In this document: piece by piece, positions 53,051 to 61,473 of the stretch | Numbering within the stretch: the first letter of the stretch is position 1 | Layout of the letters: each line of letters opens with the position of its first letter | From: Clostridia bacterium | GTDB lineage: Bacteria; Bacillota; Clostridia; Christensenellales; Aristaeellaceae | DNA: 64,000 nt | Direction of reading: 5' to 3' | Assembly: GCA_900769875.1 (NCBI GenBank) | Contig: CAAGII010000160.1 | Coordinates: forward strand, 62,001 to 126,000 | Made by a program: the position numbers and the translations under genes | Notes under the pieces: model-generated | What the model saw: the letters and a program-made list of their open reading frames with translations, nothing else | Databases searched by the model: none | Told to the model about the DNA's origin: nothing

Positions 53051-55419
53051 TTATTCAGCCTGAGCAAAGCAGGCGATGGGATTCATGGTTGCCACATACA
53101 GGGAATCAATGGTGAAATCGCCTTCGCCAAAGAAATACATGTTTTGCGAGGTCACCTCGTCCACATAGGCACGGATGCTCAAAGACTTGGATTGGTTGAA
53201 GAACGCTTCCACCAAAGAGTGATCCACATAGATTTCCATACAGATGGTGCCATCGCTGTTGAGCGGTAATTCGCCGGAGACATAGGAGGTCGATGCGCCG
53301 TCGCCGCGGTTGCCGGTCTCGCCGTTGATGATCTGGCTGGCAACCTCATAAGTGTAGAAGGTCTCGTCCCACCTGTCGCCCTGTTTGAGCATCAGGCCGA
53401 AGGTCTCGGCATCCTTGACGGTGGCGGTGATAACGATGTGCATCATATCCTCATGCACATTTTGCAGCAGCGCATTGGCCTCATCCATGGTCAGATTCCG
53501 GGAATCAATCAGCACCTCGCCCTCCAGCTTGCGCAATTCGGGAATCGGCGCCATCATCAGGTCAGTACCATCGTCATTCAGCCAGATGTTGCGCGCCAGA
53601 CCCACTGTGTGCGCCCAACCGGAGGCTCCCTGATCGGCAGCACCGCGCTGATCCTGCATGATGGAGAACATCACAATCTTGCCGCTCACCGGGTCAACAA
53701 AGGCACTGGGTCCGGTGAACACATTGCAGCCATAGTCCAGGCGGCGCGGGATGCCCTTGAAGGCCGGATCGGGCGTGAACGTGCCGGTCTTAATATCGAA
53801 GTCTCCAAGGAAGTAGTACACATTGTTGTCGGCGATGCTGGCAGGCGCGGGCGATAGCTCAAACATCCACCGGGTGATGGTGCCGTCCTGATTGGTTACG
53901 GGCATCAGGATGGGCAGCTCCCAACTGGTGCCGTAGTAGGTGGACTGATTGGGCATCTCATACACGGAGCTGATGTACTGCCAGTCCTGATCCACCGTGC
54001 CATCCGGAAGCAGCTCCAGACGGTCGGTCTTGTACAGCAGAGCCGCACCGCCATTGCTGCTTACGGAGCCGGAGCAGATGAGCATGTACCATGCGCCGTC
54101 CTGCTGCCACACATAGGATCGCGGAACTCGCCGCGTCGGCCTTCACCGGGCTTTTGTATCACGGCCAGCTCATCGGCCACCACCCATTCGGTTAGCTCCG
54201 GGTCGCTCAGGTCGGCAGGATAAGCGACACCAATGTTCTGGTTGGAAATAAGGCCGGGCACGGAGCCAAAGTCATCGTTGCCGGCGGTAAAGAACAGCAG
54301 CGGCACGCCGTTGACGTCATAGCCTGCGTTGCCGCTCCATACACCGTCGGGTACCACGGTGTACTCCATGGGGGTGATGGCTTCCTTCACAGGCTTCCAG
54401 TTGATCATGTCGTCGGATACGTAGTGCCCCCAGCAGATGTTGCGCCAGTAGCTGCCGGTCATGTTGGCCTGATAGAACAGATGATACATGCCGTTGTAGT
54501 ACAAGGGGGCGTGGGGCTCGTTCATCCAGAACTGATAGGGGGCAGCGTGGAACTGAGTGCGCGTCCAGTCCTCCGTCAGCACGTTTTGCAGCCAGATATC
54601 GCCAAAGGCAATCTCTCCGGGAGTTACACGATCATACAGGGCAATCACTTCATCTTCGGTCAGGGCGCGGCTGTACACGCGCACCTCATCCAGATAGCCG
54701 CTTGCCACGTTCAGGAAGCCTGCTGCCAGACGCTCGCCCTCGGGATTGCGGCCAATGGTCAGAGCTTTGTTTTTCGCTCGTTGGATGGCGCTGCCTACCG
54801 GGACAGACCGGCTGGATACCAGCTCGCCGTTGAGGTACAGGGTCATCTCACCCAGCTCGCCGTCAAAGGTGGCTACCACGTGATTCCACTGGTATTTCTG
54901 CAGGTTATCGCCATAGGTCCACAGGGACAGCCATTCCTCGCCGGTACCGACCTGAAAGGTCAGGCGACCGAAACGCTCATACCCCAGCAGGAAACCCTGA
55001 TTGTTGGCTTTGCTGCTCTGGCCGATGATGCCGGTGGGCTTGTCCGTGCCGTTGTCGGCAGCGTGGGGATCGTCCCACTCGAACATGCGCGGTGCAATCC
55101 ATGCGGAAACGGTCAGATGCTTGCCCTCCACGCTGATGTCGTTCTTGCCGTAGTTGAGGTAGGTGGTGGAGCCGTCCAGCAGCAGGCAACCACCCAGCAC
55201 CCCTTCGCTGCGCCACTGGGGCTCCTGCCCTTTCTCCTGGAACACGGGAAAGGCCAGACCGTAGGTCAGATCCTTGTCTGGCGCGTTGCCGGAGGCGTCG
55301 TGGACGGTCAGACCCGCGCCCTCGTCCAGAGTGAGATAGAGAAGCAGGTCATCCTCCGCGATGGCCGTGCCCATCAGCAGCAGAACCACACACAGCAGGA
55401 CGGTCAGGCTTTTCTTCAT
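53051..55419 (-). pseudogene. Secreted LamG-GH32 beta-fructosidase-like protein, broken by one frameshift
   Basis: Two overlapping readings (54061-55419 and 53051-54112) make one protein of about 789 residues if a single missing base is restored near 54115: the first ends the block GEFRDP and the second continues with VWQQDGAWYMLI, the normal order for GH32. The product has a signal peptide (1-21), a LamG-like sandwich (about 25-265), a GH32 five-bladed propeller starting at WMNEPHAP (298-305) and a C-terminal sandwich. In most GH32 enzymes the nucleophile motif is NDPN; here Glu301 replaces the Asp. The RDP motif is intact and WELP stands for WECP. It would act outside the cell on fructans. 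The defect may be real or an assembly error. ATG 55419 follows AAGGAGG. Confidence 0.85.
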
Positions 55420-55547
55420 CGTGAATCCTCCTTATGGAATTTTCGGTTTGATGCACAGAGCATTTGACCCTGAGGGCACAGCCCGGAATAGATGCTTCAG
55501 GGAAGGGCTAGACAAGACGCCGTTACCCTGCCCAGCCACGGATGATA

Positions 55548-57716
55548 TCAGATCAGGTTCTTGGCCAGCTGCCACTTGATTTGTACAGGCTGGCCGGAGC
55601 CGCCGTCGCCGACCTCATCGGAAAGGTTGTCCACGTCAGGCGCGGTCTCGTACACGGTCACGACCTCGTCGAAGAAGGCGTGCGCCCACCCGGCATTGAT
55701 TACCTCGTCGCACAGCTGGATGTACATTTCCTGCCCTGCATAGGCACTCAGATCCATCACATAGGTGCCCATATCCGCCCAGGAGCCGCCAGCCTTCAGG
55801 CTTGGAAAATCGTGATCCGCAAAGCGGGTCTGCCTGTAGTAGCCAATCTGCGTGCCGTCCGTCAGGAATACCTTTACCGCAGCGGCATGACCGCCCATCT
55901 TCACACTGATGAAGCCGGAGCCGCTCAGCACGAAGCTGGTGGACTGCACCGTCCACCCTTCGGGCTCGCTGATGCCGGTGTTCCAACCATCCAGGTGATA
56001 GTCGCCGCTCTGGTTGTAGGGCAGGTTCTCACCCCAATAGGTCTGGGCGGAGATGATGCCGGCAGCCTGACCCTCGACGATAGCCCAGGGACCCTCCACT
56101 ACCGTCCAGCCTGCCAGATTACCGGTCTCGAAGCCGCCGTTGGCCACGGAATGGCGGTCAGACATCACCATCACGGTGAAGGTTGCCTTAGCCGTCTTGC
56201 CCGCATGGGTCGCAGTGTAGGTCACCTGCGCATGGCCGGCCTCATTCATGGGGAATGTATCAAAGCCTTCGGTGTACTCTGCGCCGTTGTAGACCACACT
56301 GGTTACAGCGATGTCGGTCACCTCGCTGGCGCCATAGACAGCCCTGGCATCCGTCAGGAAGGCGGACAGGTCCACCGTGCCGCAGTCCACCACCTGATTG
56401 GCGGCGTAGCTGGTGAAGGTCAGGCTCTGCAGCGGCACGGGGTAGGGATAGTTGCTGTAATAGTTGCGCAGGGTGGTCAGGTCATCATAGGAAGCGGAGG
56501 TGTAGGTTTCGTTCTGAATCTTCTCCAGCTGCTCGACCTCCAGCGCGGCTACTTCGCCGGCGGTCAGGCTCACGCGGAAGTCATCCACATTCAGGAAGGC
56601 GAAGGCGGAGGTGTCGTTGGCATCCACCACCTTGATGTACACCACCTTACCCAGATAGGCGCTGGCATCCATGTAGTATCGCAGCAGGGTCAGAGCCAGA
56701 GAGGGATCGGCAAAGCCAGTGTTCTCCTGAACAATCAATTCCTCGCCGGTCTCGGCGTCGCACAGGGCAACATAGCAGTTACGGTTGCCCGCGCCCATCA
56801 TGAAGGAGATGTAGCCATCGCCGGATAGCGTGAACTTCTGGCTGCGGATCGCGCCGGTAGCGCTCTCCAGAATGGCGCCGTTGTTGGAGCCGTCCAGATA
56901 GTATTCGCCATCACCGTACACGGCACGGTCGTTCCAATAGCGCTGGGATGTGGGAATGACACCGGCCACGGTCAGAGCTTTGCCCTCCAGCAGCAGCCAG
57001 CCGGTCAGGTCACCTGTCTCAAATCCACCGTTGACAATGGTGGTGGCCGTGGGATTCTCCTCAAAGGGCTTAGGGCCGTAGGCAGCGATCTGCGCGTCAT
57101 GCTCGGCATAGGCGGCGTCGATCTCTGCCTGGCTCTGCAGGGTGTGGAAGGCGTCCAGATTCAGGTAGCTGTAATCATCGCCCTCGTCGTTGTCGGTGGC
57201 TACGATGTACAGGGTCTTGCCGATGTGGGCGCTCAGGTCAACAACCTTGGTCATCAGGTGATCGCCGATGTAGATGCCGTCGCAGTCCTCGTTGGCAACG
57301 CGGGCCAACGGCTCGTCGTTGCCCTGCTCAAAGAACTCAACATAACACTTTTCGGTGTTCTTCCCGGCGCCGATCTTGAAATAGATGTAGCCGGTACCGC
57401 TCAGCACGAAGGGTGCGGAGGTCAGGGTGCCGCGCATCACAGGGTTGCCGCCCTTGATGGCGGAAAAGTAGTATTCACCGCTCTTTTCCATGGGCGCGCC
57501 GTTAAGTTTTTCATCCGCCACGGTGCCGCGCACGTTGAAGGCGGCGTCCTTGCGCTTCCAGCTGACCCAACGGCCATTGGCGCTCAGCTCCTCGAAATCA
57601 CCGTTGGGAACATCCGTCGGGAGATCCTCGGCGGAAACCACCGTCACGTAGGTCATCAGCATTGCCAGGCACAGAACCAGCGCAGTTATACGCTTGAGCA
57701 GGATGCTCTGCTTCAT
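55548..57716 (-). CDS. Secreted protein with three beta-sandwich modules, probably carbohydrate-binding
   Basis: A 722-residue exported protein. The signal peptide ends near residue 27 (VSAED). Three related modules of about 150-170 residues begin with VPNGDFEEL, IVNGGFETGDLTGWLL and VANGGFETGNLAGWTV and share later blocks (SGxGYIxxKxGAG, VDLSAxxGKxxYI), a galactose-binding-like jelly-roll pattern as in carbohydrate-binding modules. An immunoglobulin-like segment (about 400-500) lies before the third module. No catalytic motif is visible. The neighbouring GH32 genes suggest fructan binding (inference). The C-terminus has no wall-sorting signal, so the mode of attachment is unclear. ATG 57716 follows GGAAGGAAG. 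It has its own promoter with an operator. Confidence 0.82.
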   Translation of the reverse strand: MKQSILLKRITALVLCLAMLMTYVTVVSAEDLPTDVPNGDFEELSANGRWVSWKRKDAAFNVRGTVADEKLNGAPMEKSGEYYFSAIKGGNPVMRGTLTSAPFVLSGTGYIYFKIGAGKNTEKCYVEFFEQGNDEPLARVANEDCDGIYIGDHLMTKVVDLSAHIGKTLYIVATDNDEGDDYSYLNLDAFHTLQSQAEIDAAYAEHDAQIAAYGPKPFEENPTATTIVNGGFETGDLTGWLLLEGKALTVAGVIPTSQRYWNDRAVYGDGEYYLDGSNNGAILESATGAIRSQKFTLSGDGYISFMMGAGNRNCYVALCDAETGEELIVQENTGFADPSLALTLLRYYMDASAYLGKVVYIKVVDANDTSAFAFLNVDDFRVSLTAGEVAALEVEQLEKIQNETYTSASYDDLTTLRNYYSNYPYPVPLQSLTFTSYAANQVVDCGTVDLSAFLTDARAVYGASEVTDIAVTSVVYNGAEYTEGFDTFPMNEAGHAQVTYTATHAGKTAKATFTVMVMSDRHSVANGGFETGNLAGWTVVEGPWAIVEGQAAGIISAQTYWGENLPYNQSGDYHLDGWNTGISEPEGWTVQSTSFVLSGSGFISVKMGGHAAAVKVFLTDGTQIGYYRQTRFADHDFPSLKAGGSWADMGTYVMDLSAYAGQEMYIQLCDEVINAGWAHAFFDEVVTVYETAPDVDNLSDEVGDGGSGQPVQIKWQLAKNLI

Positions 57717-57819
57717 GATGATGTACTTCCTTCCTTCGTTCATTTGATCCATTCTCAATGGGGCTTGGTCTTTCTTGACATTGTTGATCCTCACAGCGCG
57801 GCATGTGGCAATCCGCAAA

Positions 57820-57833
57820 GTGAAACGTTTCAC
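57820..57833. promoter_or_regulatory. LacI-type operator 1
   Basis: GTGAAACGTTTCAC is a perfect 14-bp palindrome with central CG, typical for LacI-family regulators. It lies in the leader of the secreted three-module gene, roughly 24-37 bases past the predicted transcription start, where bound repressor would block elongation. Confidence 0.75.
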
Positions 57834-57863
57834 AGATGGGTAGATTCTATGGGTTCAATCATG

Positions 57864-57892
57864 AGTATACGGGGTGCTTCGACGTTTGTCAA
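57864..57892 (-). promoter_or_regulatory. Sigma-A promoter of the secreted three-module protein (and GH32)
   Basis: On the minus strand TTGACA (57887-57892) and TATACT (57864-57869) are 17 bases apart. Operator 1 lies just downstream and operator 2 about 100 bases upstream. Confidence 0.85.
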
Positions 57893-57993
57893 GGGTAATT
57901 CCTCTTTTTCATGCAATATTTATTCAGTAAACCGACCGGATAGGCAAAACGACAGACGGAAGGCCGACTCTAATGTCGGTTGCCATCATTCAT

Positions 57994-58007
57994 GTGAAAC
58001 ATTTCAC
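57994..58007. promoter_or_regulatory. LacI-type operator 2
   Basis: GTGAAACATTTCAC differs from operator 1 by one base. It lies between the two divergent promoters, more than 100 bases from each -35, centred 174 bases from operator 1. Confidence 0.7.
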
Positions 58008-58123
58008 GGTGAAAAAGCACGGGGTGTCGGATTGTGTCAAGCCGACAAGAAGAAACCCTTCGGATTTGGCAGATTAAAAACAAAATTACTGCAAATTCTT
58101 TGAGAAAAGGCATGAAATGGCCA

Positions 58124-58152
58124 TTGACATTCCCATGAAACCGTGATATATT
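58124..58152 (+). promoter_or_regulatory. Sigma-A promoter of the sugar-binding protein gene
   Basis: TTGACA (58124-58129) and TATATT (58147-58152) with a 17-base spacer, about 130 bases before the start codon of the binding-protein gene. Confidence 0.85.
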
Positions 58153-58166
58153 GACATTGCTGGTTG

Positions 58167-58180
58167 ATATAACGTTTCAC
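58167..58180. promoter_or_regulatory. LacI-type operator 3 (one degenerate half)
   Basis: On the minus strand GTGAAACGTT matches operator 1 exactly; the other half has diverged (ATAT for TCAC). It starts about eight bases past the predicted transcription start of the binding-protein gene, centred 173 bases from operator 2. Confidence 0.55.
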
Positions 58181-58284
58181 GGCTGGCGTGTTTGCAAGCT
58201 CCGCCCCGCGGTGTGGCAACTAAGGGGCATGAGTGAGTGAATGGTAGCAATCCTTACGACCAATCAAAAAGGAGACGACAAGCA

Positions 58285-59907
58285 ATGAAGCATCTCGCAA
58301 GGATCCTGTCCCTTGTCCTCTGTGCCGCGCTGCTGTGCGGTGTGTCCGCCGTGGCTTCCGCTGAACAGACCGACTTCTACATCATGGGCGGCATGAGCGC
58401 CCTCTCCGCCGGATACGACAGCAATGTGGTGCTCAACGAGCTGCAGGAAAAGGCCGGCATTACCATCGAATGGGATACCATGAGCGACTCTCTGGCTGAG
58501 CAGGTGAACATCCGCATCGCCGGCAATATGTTGCCCGACGCCTTCATGGGCGTTGGCTTCTCCAACTATGACATTTCCATCTACGGTGAGGACGGCGTGT
58601 TCATCGACCTGACCGAGTACATCACCCCGGAGATCATGCCCAACCTGAGCGCGATTCTGGAGGAGAATCCCGACATCCGCGCTGCCATCACCATGGCAGA
58701 CGGCTGTATCTACGGCCTGCCCTCTGCTGAGCAGATGGGTACTGCCGGTGTGGGCATTGAGCCCGATCTGAGCATCTACACCATTCCCCAGTTTTCCATG
58801 ATTAACAAGGCATGGCTGGACGATCTGGGTCTGGCGATGCCCACCACGCTGGATGAGCTGCACGACGTGCTGGTCGCCTTCAAGGAGAATGACATGTCTG
58901 CCAGGTACTATGGCAACGCTGCCGGTTCAACCATCCCCATGTCCACCGGCTTTGACCAATGGTGCTGGGGTCAGAACATCTTCTATGCCGGCTTCGGCTT
59001 CACCAACTGGCCCAACGATGTGTGCAACGATCTGGTGCTGGGCGACGACGGCAAGGCGTACTTCGTCTGCGCTACCGACAACTACCGCAAGGCCGTGACC
59101 TATTTCCATGACTGGTATGCCGATGGCCTGATGGACATCGAGATGTTCTCACAGGACACCAACCAGCTGATTGCCAAGTGCTCTCAGGGCAAGGTTGGCG
59201 TGGCGACCTGGTGGTACATCGAGGAGGTCATGGGCGACAAAGCCTCTGACTATGTGTTCCTGCCTGTGCTTGACGGCCCCGACGGCACCCACAATGTGAC
59301 CGTGCGTACCGGCGGCGCGGTGAACAGCGGCAACCTGAACATCACCTCCGCCTGCGAATCCCCCGAGAACCTGCTGAAGTTCTATGATATGTGGTATGAC
59401 GGCGAGATCGTGATGCAGCTGCAGTACGGCCCCAAGGGCGTGTACTTCACCGAGCAGGATGAGAAGGGCATGTGGAAGTCCATCACCGATGCTGACGCAC
59501 GCGCCACCTTCGGCAAGAGTGCAGGCGAATTGAAGGGCAACTACGAGGTGTACGGTCCCAAGCTGATCCTGAGCAAGTATTACAACGAGAACTTCTACAT
59601 GGAGGAACGCGCCATTGTTCGCCTGAACGACCTGTACTACAGCTGGGTCAAGCCCTATGTATCCAGCCTGTCCGTTTTCCCCATTGACTGCGTGTACACC
59701 CAGAAGGAGCTGGATGTGATCGACCGTTACAAGGCTGACTTCGAGTCCGCTGTGGCTGAGCAGGAAGCTCTGTGGCTGAAGAACGGCGGCCCCACCGATG
59801 CCGAGTGGAATGCCTATGTGAAGATGCTGAGCAAGAGCTGTGGTATGGAGAAGCTGCTGGCTGTGTACCAGAGCGCCTATGACCGCTACGCCGCTGCTGA
59901 GAAGTAA
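58285..59907 (+). CDS. ABC transporter substrate-binding protein for sugars (LplA/YesO-type)
   Basis: A 540-residue extracytoplasmic solute-binding protein of the large CUT1 type. A signal peptide ends near residue 26 (AVASA-EQ); NVVLNELQEKAGITIEWDTM, GNMLPDAFMGVGFSN and the C-terminal KELDVIDRYKADFESAVAEQ are typical blocks. No standard lipobox is present. It would deliver sugars, probably fructo-oligosaccharides from context, to the permease encoded at 63071-63985, which belongs to the matching LplC type. ATG 58285 follows AAAAAGGAG. The promoter carries a LacI-type operator just past the start of transcription, shared with the divergent secreted-protein gene. Confidence 0.9.
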   Translation: MKHLARILSLVLCAALLCGVSAVASAEQTDFYIMGGMSALSAGYDSNVVLNELQEKAGITIEWDTMSDSLAEQVNIRIAGNMLPDAFMGVGFSNYDISIYGEDGVFIDLTEYITPEIMPNLSAILEENPDIRAAITMADGCIYGLPSAEQMGTAGVGIEPDLSIYTIPQFSMINKAWLDDLGLAMPTTLDELHDVLVAFKENDMSARYYGNAAGSTIPMSTGFDQWCWGQNIFYAGFGFTNWPNDVCNDLVLGDDGKAYFVCATDNYRKAVTYFHDWYADGLMDIEMFSQDTNQLIAKCSQGKVGVATWWYIEEVMGDKASDYVFLPVLDGPDGTHNVTVRTGGAVNSGNLNITSACESPENLLKFYDMWYDGEIVMQLQYGPKGVYFTEQDEKGMWKSITDADARATFGKSAGELKGNYEVYGPKLILSKYYNENFYMEERAIVRLNDLYYSWVKPYVSSLSVFPIDCVYTQKELDVIDRYKADFESAVAEQEALWLKNGGPTDAEWNAYVKMLSKSCGMEKLLAVYQSAYDRYAAAEK

Positions 59908-59925
59908 ACCAGCACCCCTTTGCGG

Positions 59926-59958
59926 GCGGACGGGCCGAAACGAGCCTGTCCGCTTTTT
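59926..59958 (+). terminator. Terminator of the sugar-binding protein gene
   Basis: A 10-bp stem (59926-59935 with 59944-59953, one G-U pair) with an 8-base loop and TTTTT. Confidence 0.9.
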
Positions 59959-59998
59959 CCATGCAAAACCCTCTCCGAGGGATCGTACCAGTGGAGAA

Positions 59999-60058
59999 GG
60001 AGCGATGGCTCCTGCCCGGCAGCAGAGGTGAACCGTCTGTCCAACTCCGGGTGGCGGC
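59999..60058. repeat. Diverged 60-bp repeat, copy 1
   Basis: This segment, containing AGCAGAGGTGAACCG, aligns without gaps to 60359-60418 with roughly two thirds of positions identical. It lies in a gene-free stretch between converging genes. Confidence 0.45.
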
Positions 60059-60358
60059 TCCGCACAATACGTACGAATCATCCAATAGAAAAGAAGAGCC
60101 TGCGATTCCAGGCGGGTGGTCACAAGGCTACCGAATCAGAGGCAGCGGGCTGCGATGCACACAAGGAACAAGCGCATCCGATCCCGCTGCGATCTTTCGC
60201 CCTTCTCCTAAATGGGAAAGACATCGTCGGAATGGCTTTGCCGCGAAGGATGATCGAGCTTTTGCTGCTGTTTTCATGGATAAAGGACTGACAAAGCATG
60301 CCAGTCCTTCGTTTGTGTCAAGGAAGCCGCAAGTGATCGCGCCAATGTCAAATGGGCA
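60059..60358. other. Non-coding stretch between the two repeat copies
   Basis: About 300 bases with no supported gene on either strand. One small hairpin (AAGGACTG at 60283-60290 with 60302-60309) is visible. Composition resembles repetitive intergenic sequence, but I cannot place it in a family. Confidence 0.4.
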
Positions 60359-60418
60359 GGGGCGATAGCGCTTGTTTGGTAGCAGCGGTGAACCGGATGC
60401 GCCAGTCTGGGCGGCGCC
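60359..60418. repeat. Diverged 60-bp repeat, copy 2
   Basis: Partner of 59999-60058, offset by 360 bases in the same orientation; shares AGCAGCGGTGAACCG and GGGCGGCG-like parts. Confidence 0.45.
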
Positions 60419-60439
60419 CGGCCCACTTGTCCACCCATA

Positions 60440-60473
60440 CCAAAGGAGGACTTCGCGTACTGCGAAGCCCTCC
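60440..60473 (-). terminator. Terminator of the permease-GH32-fructokinase operon
   Basis: A 12-bp stem with one mismatch (60445-60456 with 60462-60473), followed on the minus strand by TTTGG. It lies about 40 bases past the fructokinase stop. Confidence 0.75.
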
Positions 60474-60513
60474 AGGCAGGGATGGGCAGAGAGGAGGAGC
60501 TGCCCGCGGTATA

Positions 60514-61473
60514 TCACTGATCGTGGAACACGCCTGTAACCTCCGTGCGCTCCGGCATCACGCGCAGGGCGCCCTTGCGGGTGGTTACCAGCGAGGCTGC
60601 GGCATTGGCGAAGCGCAGCATCTGCTGCAGCTGGTCTGCGGTCATCTCCAGACCATTGGTCAGCACAGCGTCCAGACAGCAGGCACAGAAGGTATCGCCC
60701 GCGCCGGTGGTATCGGTGGTGGCAGGGTTAAGGAACGCTGCCTGTTCCACCATCATGTCGCCAAGATAAGCCCGGCTGCCATTCGGACCCAATGAAGCCA
60801 GCAGTATCCGAATATTGGGATACTTGGCTCGGATTTTGGCAATACCCTCGTCCAGATCTTCACAGCCGGTATACCACACAATTTCGTTATCGCTGATTTT
60901 CATAATGTTCGCGTGGCGCATGCCGAAATCAAACGCAGCGCGGGCATCCTCGTCACGCTTCCACAGCGGTGGCCGCAGGTTGGGGTCGAAGCTGATGAGC
61001 AGACCGTGCTTTTTTGCTAACTCCACAGCGCGCATGGTGGCGCTGCGCACAGGCTCGTCAGTCATGCTCAGTGTGCCAAAGTGGAACAGCCGGGCCTCGG
61101 CGATCATTTCCTCGTTCACTTCGTCTGCCGTCAGCATCATGTCCGCACCGGGGGTACGGTAGAAGGAGAAGTCTCGATCCCCATTGGGCAGCTTGTGCAC
61201 CAGTGCCAGCGTGGTCGGCACATGGTTATCCGTGCGCAGGCTTTCTGTGTTAATGCCCTGCTCGGTGAGCGCGTCGCGCAGCAGCTGACCAAAGCGGTCG
61301 TTGCCCACCTTGCCGATGAACGCCGTGGGATGCCCCAGCTTGCCCAGCATCGCCAGCACATTGCCGGGCGCGCCGCCGGGATTGGCTTCAAACATCAGGT
61401 TGCCCTGGCTGCTGACACCGTTCTGCGTGAAGTCGATCAGCAATTCGCCAAGAGCGATGACATCGTGATTCAT
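60514..61473 (-). CDS. scrK: Fructokinase (PfkB family)
   Basis: A 319-residue ribokinase-fold sugar kinase that phosphorylates fructose at the 6-position with ATP. The N-terminal IALGELLIDF, the substrate-side NPGGAPGNVLAMLGKLG and the C-terminal DTTGAGDTFCACCLD with the catalytic Asp are all present. The ATG at 61473 overlaps the stop of the cytoplasmic GH32 gene by four bases (ATGA), so fructose released by GH32 is phosphorylated by a co-translated enzyme. PfkB members act on several sugars; the context and sequence favour fructose. Confidence 0.92.
   Translation of the reverse strand: MNHDVIALGELLIDFTQNGVSSQGNLMFEANPGGAPGNVLAMLGKLGHPTAFIGKVGNDRFGQLLRDALTEQGINTESLRTDNHVPTTLALVHKLPNGDRDFSFYRTPGADMMLTADEVNEEMIAEARLFHFGTLSMTDEPVRSATMRAVELAKKHGLLISFDPNLRPPLWKRDEDARAAFDFGMRHANIMKISDNEIVWYTGCEDLDEGIAKIRAKYPNIRILLASLGPNGSRAYLGDMMVEQAAFLNPATTDTTGAGDTFCACCLDAVLTNGLEMTADQLQQMLRFANAAASLVTTRKGALRVMPERTEVTGVFHDQ

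Noticed and set aside
57820..57833. CcpA catabolite-repression (cre) site
   Set aside because: The palindrome is 12-14 bp with TGAAACGTTTCA, two bases shorter than the cre pattern TGAAAACGTTTTCA, so a locus-specific LacI-type regulator fits better.
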